From positions 518,750 through 582,749 of the forward strand of contig CAJQUW010004442.1 in NCBI GenBank assembly GCA_907163375.1: a stretch of DNA of 64,000 nucleotides, written 5' to 3'. Position 1 is the first letter of the stretch, and each line of letters begins with the position of its first letter. Below are positions 1 to 8,359 of this stretch, one piece after another. The notes beneath the pieces were generated by a model. That model did no database searches and was not told the DNA's origin. It saw only the letters and a list, made by a program, of their open reading frames with translations. Both the position numbers and the translations under genes were made by a program. This stretch comes from Prostheceraeus crozeri. Lineage: Eukaryota; Platyhelminthes; Polycladida; Euryleptidae.

Positions 1-600
1 AAGCAATTATGTGACATTCCAAATGATTCCATTCTTCTCCCAAACAATGGTGCGTCATTTAGCGATAATACCGCGCTGACATATTCAATGGAATTTGGAT
101 GTTAAACTCCGCTATTGTTATTGCGATACGGCCGCAAGACACTTTATTTTCAATGTTAGACCTATGCTATTTCATTATATTCTCTTGAATAATGGTGCGC
201 CATTCGGCTAAAATACTGCGCCATTCAACTAATCAAAAATCAACGCGTTAACATTAGACGCGCTGTGAAGAAAATTTATCATTCTTGAAACCCCTCTGTT
301 TTATATGCAATGTTATTTCCTGTTGCACATGTAAATACAATAGAGTGTTTCAACCAATGAAACCTTGTCCACCCGTGGACAGAAATCCCATTGTTTAGAA
401 AACTTGTATCTGTGTGTTTTATATGCAATGCTATTTCCTGTTTTATATGCAATGTTATTTCCTGTTTTATATGCAATGTTATTTCCTCTTGCACATGTGA
501 ATACAATAGAGTGTTTCAACCAATGAAACCTTGTCCACCCGTGGACAAATTTACATGTATTTCAATGTATCCAAATTGAATGTATGCAAAGTGGATGTAA
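1..600. repeat. Subterminal non-coding region of element 1 with direct repeats
   Basis: I see no credible gene here. The region matches element 2 at 44328-44800. It contains an 80-90-bp duplicated block (about 305-395 and 480-550) that includes a GTCCACCCGTGGAC palindrome. It also holds three or more tandem copies of a unit reading TTATATGCAATGTTATTTCC (about 415-490). Short open frames here come from the repeats and do not look like protein. Confidence 0.7.
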
Positions 601-678
601 CCAAATTGAAATATCCATGTGTTGTTTTTAATTTCTCAATCACGGGAATATAATAGAAACATTTCATCTTCTATAAAA

Positions 679-867
679 ATGAGAAACATTAGAGACTTCC
701 AAAAAATATACGGCAAACAAACTACGAATTTCGATTTAAATGAGATTGCTAAGCAATTGGGAATAAAGAATTTTCACATATTGATAAGTAATGAATTACT
801 ATTGATAAAAGATGTGCGAAACACTAACTCTACTAATACAATGCAACAATGTAACGTTTTAATTTAA
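679..867 (+). pseudogene. Truncated duplicate of the protease N-terminus
   Basis: The 62-codon frame starts MRNIRDFQKIYGKQTT and runs through FDLNEIAKQLGIKNFH. This parallels the first 45 or so residues of the full protease at 1096 (MSNINEFLKLYG). The frame then diverges and stops before any catalytic residue. Its upstream sequence, including an AATATAATAGAAAC stretch, matches the sequence upstream of the single protease in element 2. This copy therefore sits at the ancestral promoter and the full gene is a downstream duplicate. It could be a remnant or a short expressed peptide. I favour a remnant. Confidence 0.7.
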
Positions 868-884
868 TCTAAATTAAATCATTT

Positions 885-1062
885 CAAAATCGAATAAGTA
901 GTAAGGAAAGACATCATTAGAGAACAGTTTTAAATCAATACCCCCCCAAGTAATAAGGAAAGTCATCATTATGAAACAGTTTTAAATCAATACCCCCCAA
1001 GTAGTAAGGAAAGACATCATTAGAGAACAGTTTTAAATCAATGCCCCCTCCCTTCTGTCTTC
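885..1062. repeat. Tandem repeat, about 60-bp unit, three copies
   Basis: Three copies of a unit containing AGTAAGGAAAGACATCATTA, followed by GAACAGTTTTAAATCAATRCCCCC, separate the truncated and full protease copies. No equivalent array is seen in element 2. It may be a by-product of the local duplication. Confidence 0.8.
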
Positions 1063-1095
1063 TAGGGGTCACTTAAGAAATTTTTTTATTATAAA

Positions 1096-1587
1096 ATGAG
1101 CAACATAAATGAGTTTTTGAAATTATATGGAACACAAACGACAACGAATTTCGACCTAAAGAAAATCGCTAATCGATTAGGAATAAAGAATTTTCATGTT
1201 CTAATGAGAGACGAATTACAATTCCTAAAAAATAAGCCAACAGGAACCTTCAGTTCCCGGAACAAAGTTCCATCAATAACTATAAATTTCATAACAAATC
1301 TTCATACGTCAGATGAAAAAGGTGTACATTGGTCAGCAGGACAAAGAAATATAAACTGTTCTAATTATTATTTTGACCGCCCGGAGGCTGAGAACTATTG
1401 GTTCGACTCATACGGACTTCCACCTACGAATGAAGTAAGAGAAATACTTGGCAATGGAATTTATAATACGTTTCAAATTCAAAAACCGGGAACAACTTAT
1501 TGTGGTCAATTATGTCTTTATGTTTTATTTAAATTGCAAGAAGGAGTGCCATTTCTTGATATTATGTTAGAATTGAACGAACCGTAG
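1096..1587 (+). CDS. PRO: Adenain-like cysteine protease (Polinton maturation protease)
   Basis: This 163-residue protein has the hallmarks of adenovirus-type (Ulp1-fold) proteases. A His-Trp pair lies in GVHWSAG near residue 78, followed by FDSYGLPP with the acidic residue near 115. The C-terminal YCGQLC near residues 135-140 carries the nucleophilic Cys and neighbouring Gln. In this family such enzymes cleave capsid precursors during virion maturation. The start ATG follows a TTATTATAAA stretch by two bases. Relative to element 2, a 36-bp in-frame insertion of two hairpins (1243-1271) lies in the N-terminal third. Another hairpin insertion (1579-1603) changes the C-terminus to end in Asn-Glu-Pro. 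Catalytic residues appear intact. Confidence 0.88.
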   Translation: MSNINEFLKLYGTQTTTNFDLKKIANRLGIKNFHVLMRDELQFLKNKPTGTFSSRNKVPSITINFITNLHTSDEKGVHWSAGQRNINCSNYYFDRPEAENYWFDSYGLPPTNEVREILGNGIYNTFQIQKPGTTYCGQLCLYVLFKLQEGVPFLDIMLELNEP

Positions 1588-1652
1588 GTTCTATGGCTAC
1601 GCCTAATAAGGGAATTTCATTCCCGAAACGTTAGTTCCAATAATAATGATAA

Positions 1653-2948
1653 TTAAAAATCACTTCGTTGTAATTCATTTTGATAAAAACGGCCTCTGAT
1701 ATCTTCATTATCTAAATCTTTAATTTCATAAGTAATCGGATAACTTTGTTTTATTTTAGAAATTTCAAATATCTCTTTCGTCCAGTATCCGACGAAGCCT
1801 TTTTCAAATTTATTCTTATATTTAAATATTCTAACTCTATCACCAATTTTAAATTTCGGCTTAAGTTTCTGTAAATTCGGATTACTCTCATTCAAATAAT
1901 TATTCTCGAATATTTTTTTTCTTATCAAATCAGGGTCGACAGAAGCATTCTTTGGAGTTTCTTCAATACTAGAATGAACTTTATTATTGTACTCTTCTAC
2001 AATTCCTGGTAATATCTTCAACCATTTCTGATTTCTTTGCTCAGTAAATTTCTTGAATAATTTATTTTTTAACGTCCGATTGAATCTTTCTCTCACTACG
2101 GCCTTCCCTGCATTTTCAGTTGAATAAACGGTTTCAAATAGTGGCTGAACGTTTCGGTTATAAAACTCCGACCCTTTATCAACAAACAATTTTTTTGGCT
2201 TTCTTTTACTTTCTTTAAAGATTTCTTCAAACGCATATTTAACTGATAGACCACTTTTATTTTTTAAAGGCTTTACCTAAGCGTATCGTGTATATAAATC
2301 TATAACGGTCAATGCGTATTTATAATCTTTTTCATTCGGCATATGAATAAGATCAGCACTCCAAATATCATCTTTATTAAATACTTTTACTTTCAATAGA
2401 TATTTCGGCTTTCTGTATTCTTTATGAATTTCGGACGCATAGCGTCCTAGATCATTCGACATTTCAGACGCGTAGGTTCGAGCGTTGCTCTCAGACAGCT
2501 TTGCTGTCGATTCATTTAAACCCTGGCCGAAAAATATTTTAGCTTGTAAAGCTTTCTTAACAAACATTCTTTCAATTTTTTCTCTAAATGTAGGATTTTG
2601 AATACTATCTAATTCTTGAATCATCTTCTTATCAGCTGCATGACGAGAACTTAGATCATGATTTCGATAAGCTAAATCATGCCTGTAAGCTGCCGCATCT
2701 ACTCTATTTATTGGTTCTTCACCTGGTTTCGGATTATTATTCTCATCTAGTCTTATATCTAATCGAGTTCCTGGACCGGTATATACCGGTATACTCCAAA
2801 TAAAGCCAGGAAAGTTTTCTAATGTTTTTTGTATGTCACCTCCAATATGCTGACAATTTGAGTTTTTATTTTTGTTTAATAGATAATTTAATAAATCTAA
2901 ATTAGAAATTTTTAATTTAATTAAATTTTCGGAATTTGTAGAATTCAT
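1653..2948 (-). pseudogene. INT: PLA2-like domain fused to retroviral-type integrase, one internal stop
   Basis: This is a single reading frame of about 432 codons on the minus strand. The N-terminal half (about residues 55-140) resembles the phospholipase A2 domain of parvoviral VP1. It has a glycine-rich YTGPGT loop, then PINRVDAAAYRHDLAYRNHD with the His-Asp pair. The C-terminal half is a DDE integrase. It shows IWSADLIHMP with the first Asp, FVDKGSEFYN with the second, and RERFNRTL with the Glu, then an SH3-like tail ending QNELQRSDF. No HHCC zinc finger is seen upstream of the catalytic core. One codon (2277-2279) is TAG where element 2 has Trp, so the gene is formally broken there. A short deletion near 2780 removes about nine residues before the PLA2 loop that element 2 retains. 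Confidence 0.85.
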
Positions 2949-2949
2949 T

Positions 2950-3047
2950 TTAAAAGATAAAAAAAATTTAAAAGATAAAATAAATGTTTTACCTAATAGA
3001 ACTTTGTTCAGAGGCTTTAGCCGATCGGACCAAAGTTCCTGAGGTTA
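2950..3047. repeat. Intergenic hairpins between PLA2-integrase and the hydrophobic-segment gene
   Basis: Short GC-rich hairpins lie in an AT-rich spacer: GAACTTTGTTC at 2999-3009 and GGCTTTAGCC at 3013-3022, followed by a CGGACCAAAG arm. Element 2 has a related but differently composed cluster at 46700-46750. Confidence 0.6.
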
Positions 3048-3530
3048 TTACCGAATCATACTAGGACTTAGATATATTCTAGAACCATCTTTAGTTTCTT
3101 TAATTTCAATTAAATCATCAACATTGTGGAGAATATTTTTAAGAACTCGTTTTCCTTCATCAACTAATTCTAATTTACTAATAAAATCATCTACTACTCC
3201 TTCACCCCTAGCAACTTTCTCTAACTCTCTATTATGTCGTTTTTGTTCTTCTAATGCTGCCTTCTCTGATTTATTTTTATTTACTGCTTGGACAATACCA
3301 GCTGTCCCACCTGCAACACTTCCTGCAGCTGCTATGCCTCCTATTATTAGTGGAATTAATGGGAGAATTCCACCATTCTTTTCTTCTTGTAATTGAATAT
3401 TCTCTATCATTGGTTTACTTATGTAATACTTTTTTTTATTAATAGTAATAGTTTTAGGGGTATTTTTGTCAACAATATTACGTAATTTTAATTCAACAGT
3501 TTTATTATTATTACTTTTCGCTTGCGACAT
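3048..3530 (-). CDS. Small protein with hydrophobic Gly/Ala segment (adenoviral pX/pVI-like candidate)
   Basis: This 160-residue protein has a basic N-terminus, including TITINKKKYYISK. A central hydrophobic stretch reads GGILPLIPLIIGGIAAAGS and continues as VAGGTAGIV, at about residues 53-83. A charged helical region (NKNKSEKAALEEQKRHNREL) and an acidic tail follow. Small proteins with one Gly/Ala-rich membrane-active segment are common among core or cement proteins of adenovirus and adintovirus-like virions. That assignment rests on composition only. It lies between the integrase and the major capsid protein. The start ATG follows AAAA, as at most genes of the element. It is intact here, while element 2 has lost the start codon. 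Confidence 0.6.
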   Translation of the reverse strand: MSQAKSNNNKTVELKLRNIVDKNTPKTITINKKKYYISKPMIENIQLQEEKNGGILPLIPLIIGGIAAAGSVAGGTAGIVQAVNKNKSEKAALEEQKRHNRELEKVARGEGVVDDFISKLELVDEGKRVLKNILHNVDDLIEIKETKDGSRIYLSPSMIR

Positions 3531-3716
3531 TTTTAATAAAAAAATTTTAAGTTATCAAAAATTTAATCTATTCTAGTTATGAATAAATTATAAGTTAAGA
3601 ATTTTTTAATCTATTCTAGTTATGAAAAATTTTAAGTTACCAAAAAATTTTAAGTTACCAATAATTTTAATCTATTCTAGTTATGAAAAAAATTAATTAA
3701 TCGACTAAGTCTTGGG
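3531..3716. repeat. Short tandem repeats between hydrophobic-segment gene and capsid gene
   Basis: Four imperfect copies of a unit containing TTTTAATCTATTCTAGTTATGAAAAATTTTAAGTTACC fill this spacer. Element 2 has the same array (47240-47370) followed by an extra hairpin cluster. Confidence 0.75.
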
Positions 3717-3718
3717 CT

Positions 3719-5053
3719 TTAACCTATCCTAGCCATCTTCCCATTAAGAACTTCAATAGAATATTTTACATCTTCTAGCAATAAACCATAAGCCATCAAT
3801 GAAGTTGTGGAATCTTTCTTTTCAATATTAATTGTTACATCACAACCAGTCTTGATAATATCTTCAGATTGTGCACTTAAATCGAAACAGAAAACAGGAT
3901 ATAAATGTCTCCAATCTCCAGGACTTAATTGTTGTTCAACTCCAAATTCTATACAAAGATTACGATAAGAATCATATCCTTCCATAAATTGATTATTGGT
4001 ATCATCGAATCTTAATGGATCAATTGGATATCGGGTTTGATTTAATGAAACTTGTAAACTTCGAATTGTATTAATATGGAAGAGATTATTGTTCTTATCA
4101 AAACTTGGAGAATTATTTCTTTGAAAAGTTAGTAATAAATATCTTGGAGTATTCGCAGTTCTGGTAAAATGCCAGTTAAATCTTTGTTCGGAAAAAGTTA
4201 CTGAACTAGCAGTACGCTTTAGAAAATTAACTGGAATTGGTTTGTTAGTATTTAATCTTTTTGCAATGGCTGTTTCAATCTCTAAACTAGGAGTAATATG
4301 CTTAATCCACCATTCAAGTCTATCAATTTTTAAATATGCTTTTTTTCCAGTCTTACCAAAAAAGATTAATTCATTATTTGCTGTACGATGAATTATTAAT
4401 TTAAATTTTAATTGATATGATATTTTATCATAATCTAAATATCCGAATAATGGAGACAATGACCAATTTACTGTTTGCTTACTTTTCTTGTTAAACTCAC
4501 GTCTTTCTTTATATGCATCATTATTTGTTTTATTTAAATGTTTTGCAATATTTTCTACATCTTTCGCAATTCCTGCGGCATCTGTTCCAGCGTAAGTTAA
4601 ATCATCAACAATTATACCATCATTTGTATCAGGAAACCAACCTTCGATTTCATACTTTTTATTATTTTCACCAATTGTTACAAATCTAAGCATTGTATCA
4701 ATTACACCTGGAGAATCACTTATTGTTTCTATATTTTGAGTTGCAACATCTAAACGCATTTGTGTAAATAATGTTGGAAAAAAATTATTCTCTAGTGCAA
4801 TATTATCGGTATCTGGTAATGGTGTTGTAAAATTGGCATCACTATATAAAGAATATTCACAGTGTAAAAATGAATCAGGTAGATATAAATAACTCTGCTG
4901 ATTATCAACTTCAAAAATTAAATCACCTCCAGTATTCACTCTACTGGAAGATCCGGGATTCATAGCAATTCTTATATAGTCATTCTTTTTTTGATTGTAA
5001 CTGACGAACGGAGGATCGTCTAATCTAAATTTATTTTCAATTAGCGAAGACAT
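3719..5053 (-). CDS. MCP: Major capsid protein (double jelly-roll hexon type)
   Basis: This intact 444-residue protein starts at MSSLIENKFRLDDPP. I prefer this ATG to an in-frame one 60 bases upstream because element 2 shares it and it follows an A/T-rich leader. Features typical of Polinton and adintovirus hexons are an N-terminal strand-rich block with MNPGSSSRVNTGGDLIFEV and a central NWSLSPLFGYLDYDKI. Near the C-terminus WRHLYPVFCFDLSAQSEDI is followed by a final strand-rich region. It should form trimeric capsomers processed and packaged with the penton and ATPase products. The assignment is by motif and gene order. It ends GKMARIG at a stop just after a hairpin-free spacer. Confidence 0.85.
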   Translation of the reverse strand: MSSLIENKFRLDDPPFVSYNQKKNDYIRIAMNPGSSSRVNTGGDLIFEVDNQQSYLYLPDSFLHCEYSLYSDANFTTPLPDTDNIALENNFFPTLFTQMRLDVATQNIETISDSPGVIDTMLRFVTIGENNKKYEIEGWFPDTNDGIIVDDLTYAGTDAAGIAKDVENIAKHLNKTNNDAYKERREFNKKSKQTVNWSLSPLFGYLDYDKISYQLKFKLIIHRTANNELIFFGKTGKKAYLKIDRLEWWIKHITPSLEIETAIAKRLNTNKPIPVNFLKRTASSVTFSEQRFNWHFTRTANTPRYLLLTFQRNNSPSFDKNNNLFHINTIRSLQVSLNQTRYPIDPLRFDDTNNQFMEGYDSYRNLCIEFGVEQQLSPGDWRHLYPVFCFDLSAQSEDIIKTGCDVTINIEKKDSTTSLMAYGLLLEDVKYSIEVLNGKMARIG

Positions 5054-5113
5054 TTCTATAAAAAATAATTTGACTTTTTGTTTTTTCTCACACACAGAAA
5101 AAATTTTTACCAA

Positions 5114-5204
5114 AATATAATTTTAGCATTTCACCAAAAAAAATTTTGCTAAAATAATTTTACTAAAAAAATTTTGCTAAAAAAATTTTACTAAAAAATA
5201 TATT
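5114..5204. repeat. AAAATTTTGCTAAAA tandem spacer
   Basis: Four or five imperfect copies of an A/T-rich unit, TTTTGCTAAAAAAATTTTAC, fill the gap between the capsid gene and the next gene. No gene is seen. Confidence 0.6.
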
Positions 5205-5792
5205 TTAGAATTTTGCTAGACCAGCTCCGCTACAGCTTTGCTGGTTAGACCGAAGGTTGCCATTAATACCATTTCCTCTTATTTCTTCAATTGAACGAAC
5301 CGTAGGTTCAATTGAACGTTTTATGGCTACGCCTGATTTCTTCTTATGTTTACTATCAGACGGTGCTCCGCTCCTCAAGGTTTCCCCAACAGCTATGTTA
5401 GCAATTTTATTTTTTGTTTCCTGTGAAAGGTTTTTTAATTTTTTTAGTTCTTCAGAATCATTCCTAAGTTTACGAATAGCTTCTAGTTGTATTAATTCGT
5501 TTTGAGACTTAACAGCATTTGATATTGCACTAGCTGTACTACCTATAGCAGCTGCTCCTTTTGCAGCAGATGAAATCAAATCTTTATTATTTTTAATTAA
5601 GTTAACGATACTTCCAATACCAGAAAAGATGCCAGCCCCTTCTTTTTGAACGGCACCTGCGGTGCCTAGGAACTTTTGTGTTCCGATTGTTTCTACACTG
5701 TCATAATGGTAAACAGATTTCATAGATGGTTCATGAGCAATTTTTTGATTTGAAGCAAAATGTTTAAGATTGTGTTTATAAATTATAGGCAT
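5205..5792 (-). CDS. Conserved Polinton protein with Gly/Ala amphipathic segment
   Basis: This 195-residue protein has no certain family. After a short basic N-terminus it carries GIFSGIGSIVNLIKNNKDL and then a low-complexity Ala/Gly/Ser helix (AAKGAAAIGSTASAISNAV) at about residues 55-95. A charged coiled-coil-like region and a basic tail follow. It sits between the fibre-like and capsid genes, so a virion role such as membrane lysis or capsid cement is plausible but inferred. Compared with the 164-residue copy in element 2 it contains extra in-frame hairpin-derived stretches at 5297-5333, 5233-5243 and 5652-5666. Those segments encode most of the length difference. Confidence 0.6.
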   Translation of the reverse strand: MPIIYKHNLKHFASNQKIAHEPSMKSVYHYDSVETIGTQKFLGTAGAVQKEGAGIFSGIGSIVNLIKNNKDLISSAAKGAAAIGSTASAISNAVKSQNELIQLEAIRKLRNDSEELKKLKNLSQETKNKIANIAVGETLRSGAPSDSKHKKKSGVAIKRSIEPTVRSIEEIRGNGINGNLRSNQQSCSGAGLAKF

Positions 5793-5834
5793 TTTTTAGG
5801 ATTAAATTTGACTTTTGGGAAAAATATCTACGTG

Positions 5835-6722
5835 TTAAGATTTACGTTTGTGAATGGACAACAACTTCGAGATAACTTTATTAATTGACTGTTGAACTTT
5901 ATCTATTGCGTCAAGCAGCGTGTGATGTACTTTAATTTCTTTTCTATTAACTTGCATTTTCTCCTGATTTATCTTCAATGCCGTTTGAAGTGCATTTAAC
6001 TTAATTTTAAGAACATCTAATTGTCTTTTAACAGAATCTAACTGTTCTTTATTTTCTTTAGAGTTTTCTTGTAAATTTTTCTTTAACTCATTTTCTAAAT
6101 TGATTTTAAGAGTTTTCATTTTATCAACTTTTTGATTAAGCGAGTTTACTTCATTTATTATTCTAATCATCTTTTTCATTTGTTGAGTAATTTTAGAACT
6201 TAATTCATCAACACTTTTTTGGAATGTAGTTTGTAACTGCTTTAAATTTTTTTTAATTCTTTCAGGTAGATTTTCTATTTCATCTTCTAATTGTTCTTTC
6301 AATAGTTGTATCTGATGTTTATTTTTAATGACTGCAGATTTTAAGTTTATAGAAAGTAATATTAAAATTTTTGATTGTTCTGAAATCTTTTTAAAAAGTT
6401 TTGCTATATCTGCTTCTAGCTCTCTATCCTGTTTATCAAGTTTTAATAATTTTTCGTTTAATGATTTGTCATTAAGTTTTAGCAACTTCAATTCATTCAT
6501 CAGTGGAACCAAAACATCGTTTATATATTTTTCTTTTAAGTCATTGATTTGTGTATCAACATATTGTTTATTTGTCAACTCTGTATTTTGTTGCGGAAGA
6601 ATAGAAAGATGCAATGGACCAGATAAAACGTCTCCAGTTTTCATAATATAATTTTCTATCTCTATTTCTAATTCACGATTATTCGGGATATATGCACCTC
6701 CACCAACATTTGGTAACATCAT
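5835..6722 (-). CDS. Coiled-coil fibre-like protein with tail-fibre-type N-terminal motif
   Basis: This 295-residue protein starts MMLPNVGGGAYIPNN. Residues 28-58 read YIMKTGDVLSGPLHLS, then TELTNKQYVDTQI. This matches the pattern seen in bacteriophage tail fibres and other trimeric fibres (M-G-x-L-x-G-x-L-x-L, then a Lys-x-Tyr-Val-Asp helix start). The rest is a long heptad-rich coiled coil with no hydrophobic anchor. In the context of capsid genes it is a candidate receptor-binding or spike-stalk protein. The assignment is by motif. It is intact and divergently oriented to the clamp-like gene at 6796, with a 73-bp A/T-rich region between them that must contain both promoters. Confidence 0.6.
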   Translation of the reverse strand: MMLPNVGGGAYIPNNRELEIEIENYIMKTGDVLSGPLHLSILPQQNTELTNKQYVDTQINDLKEKYINDVLVPLMNELKLLKLNDKSLNEKLLKLDKQDRELEADIAKLFKKISEQSKILILLSINLKSAVIKNKHQIQLLKEQLEDEIENLPERIKKNLKQLQTTFQKSVDELSSKITQQMKKMIRIINEVNSLNQKVDKMKTLKINLENELKKNLQENSKENKEQLDSVKRQLDVLKIKLNALQTALKINQEKMQVNRKEIKVHHTLLDAIDKVQQSINKVISKLLSIHKRKS

Positions 6723-6795
6723 TTTTTAACAATAAAAAAATAAATTTTTCTAATAAAAATAAAGAAATAAAATTTTTTCTAATAAAAATAAAAAA
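6723..6795. promoter_or_regulatory. Divergent intergenic region between fibre-like and clamp-like genes
   Basis: This 73-bp, nearly pure A/T stretch separates two divergent start codons. It contains two direct copies of TTTTTTCTAATAAAAATAAA. Any promoters for both genes must lie here or overlap the coding starts. The same arrangement is kept in element 2 (51372-51439). Confidence 0.55.
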
Positions 6796-8118
6796 ATGGA
6801 AAAACCAAATTTAAAAAAATTATATTCGTCCGCATCATCCTGTTCTTCTTATTCGACGAGATCAACGGGATTTGAAAATAAATGTTTTGATAATAATAAT
6901 AATAACAATCCATGTATAGATGTTAATATTTTATTTCAATTACAAGCCGAAATATTTAGAGAACAAACAAAAGGTTTACCTTCTATAGAAAGCAATTATT
7001 GTATTTTTCCAGGTGATCCATTTATTAAATTTATGGAGATTGTAAGTAAATATAATGATGTAGCTTATGTTGAATTAAATAAAGAAAATAGGGTTATAAT
7101 AGGACATAATAATGTTTACGGATTTATTAGAGCAGTTTTGCCGATTAGTAATACTGATTGGATAGAAACTAAAATTATTAATTATATCAATATTAAAGAA
7201 TTAGTTAAAAAATTAAAATCTTTTTCGAAAGAAAAAATTAGATTATTTGTTGACGATCAAAATCAATATAACATTCACATAGAGAGTAAAAAACATAATG
7301 AAGAATTATTATGTCAAGTATATTATAGAGACACAATTTATAAACAAGAAACATTAGAAATGCCCCAAAGATATGATGATGATACGTATATAGGATTATA
7401 TTCCAACTTAAATATTAATTTATTAAAATCTTATATAAATGGTTTAGCTCAACAAGAGAAAATTTATATGCGGACAACACCTTATACTATTAACAATGAC
7501 CATAATCATAATAAACGAACCGAAAGTTCTAGGGCTTTGCCCGATCTTAAAGAATCTTATGATAATAATGATGATAATAATATAGATGATGATAATATAG
7601 ATGATGATTCTGTAACATCTGAAAAAGGTGTAAATGGTAAAAAAGATTATAAAAATATTAGTAATTATAAAAATTTATCTAAATTTCATTTTCTTACAAT
7701 TAAAAATAATAATGATGGTATAGTTGAAGATACTGTTAGACAACTATGTGTCGGGTCTACAAAATTTAAATTAGGATTTACATCTAATCAATTTAAAATT
7801 TTATCATCTTTAATAAAAACTAAAAGTGATTCAGATTATGGTGGTGTTATTAAATTTTCCAAAAGAGATCAAAGACCAATATTTTTCTCTATTATATTAT
7901 TATCAAATAATAAATGTAATTTGGAATTAGATATTCCCATCAGGGAATGGTATCCTATCAGGGAATGGCATCCTATACCAAAAAGTGTAATTTATGATGT
8001 TGAAGAAACAATTTATGATGATGATGAAGAATCAATTGATGATGATGATGAAGAATCAATAGTTAGTGAAAATAAATTTAAATTATCTTTTGATAAAACA
8101 TTATATGATGAAACTTAA
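6796..8118 (+). CDS. Conserved unknown, candidate sliding-clamp-like processivity factor
   Basis: This 440-residue protein is not matched to a family by obvious motif. Its pattern resembles one PCNA-type domain: a helix (DPFIKFMEIVSKYND), strands with NKENRVIIGHNN and GFIRAVLPIS, then INIKELVKKLKSFSKEKI followed by strands ending YNIHIESKKHNEE. A second block (FKLGFTSNQFKILSSLI, then VIKFSKRDQRPIFFSII) could be a second such domain. The two are joined by an acidic Asn/Asp-rich linker, and the tail is very acidic. It is adjacent to the polymerase segment in both elements. The clamp idea is inference and needs structure prediction. A hairpin pair (7517-7542) sits in the linker in frame and is absent from element 2. 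A small direct repeat (7937-7971) duplicates IREW. Confidence 0.45.
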   Translation: MEKPNLKKLYSSASSCSSYSTRSTGFENKCFDNNNNNNPCIDVNILFQLQAEIFREQTKGLPSIESNYCIFPGDPFIKFMEIVSKYNDVAYVELNKENRVIIGHNNVYGFIRAVLPISNTDWIETKIINYINIKELVKKLKSFSKEKIRLFVDDQNQYNIHIESKKHNEELLCQVYYRDTIYKQETLEMPQRYDDDTYIGLYSNLNINLLKSYINGLAQQEKIYMRTTPYTINNDHNHNKRTESSRALPDLKESYDNNDDNNIDDDNIDDDSVTSEKGVNGKKDYKNISNYKNLSKFHFLTIKNNNDGIVEDTVRQLCVGSTKFKLGFTSNQFKILSSLIKTKSDSDYGGVIKFSKRDQRPIFFSIILLSNNKCNLELDIPIREWYPIREWHPIPKSVIYDVEETIYDDDEESIDDDDEESIVSENKFKLSFDKTLYDET

Positions 8119-8159
8119 TATGATAAAACTTAATAGAAAATACCAAAATATTCGATAAA

Positions 8160-8345
8160 TATATTTTCATATGTAATAAGTTTTTAGATGTAATAAGTTT
8201 TTAGATGTAATAAGTTTTTAGATGTGATAAGTTTTTAGATGTAATAAGTTTTTAGATGTAATAAGTTTTAATATGTAATAAATTTTTTAGATGTTAAATT
8301 TTTTAGATGTTATAAATTTTTTAGATGTTATAAAATTTTTAGATG
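8160..8345. repeat. 17-bp tandem repeat between convergent genes
   Basis: About ten copies of a unit reading ATGTAATAAGTTTTTAG, with variants, fill the space between the clamp-like gene and the convergent polymerase gene. It marks the left border of the segment that differs between the two elements. It may act as a transcription end region. Confidence 0.85.
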
Positions 8346-8359
8346 TAATAAAAAAATTA

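Noticed and set aside
885-1062. CRISPR-like direct repeats
   Set aside because: Three head-to-tail copies with no distinct spacers in a metazoan transposon; this is a tandem duplication.
8160-8345. CRISPR-like array between convergent genes
   Set aside because: The units are contiguous 17-bp repeats without spacers.
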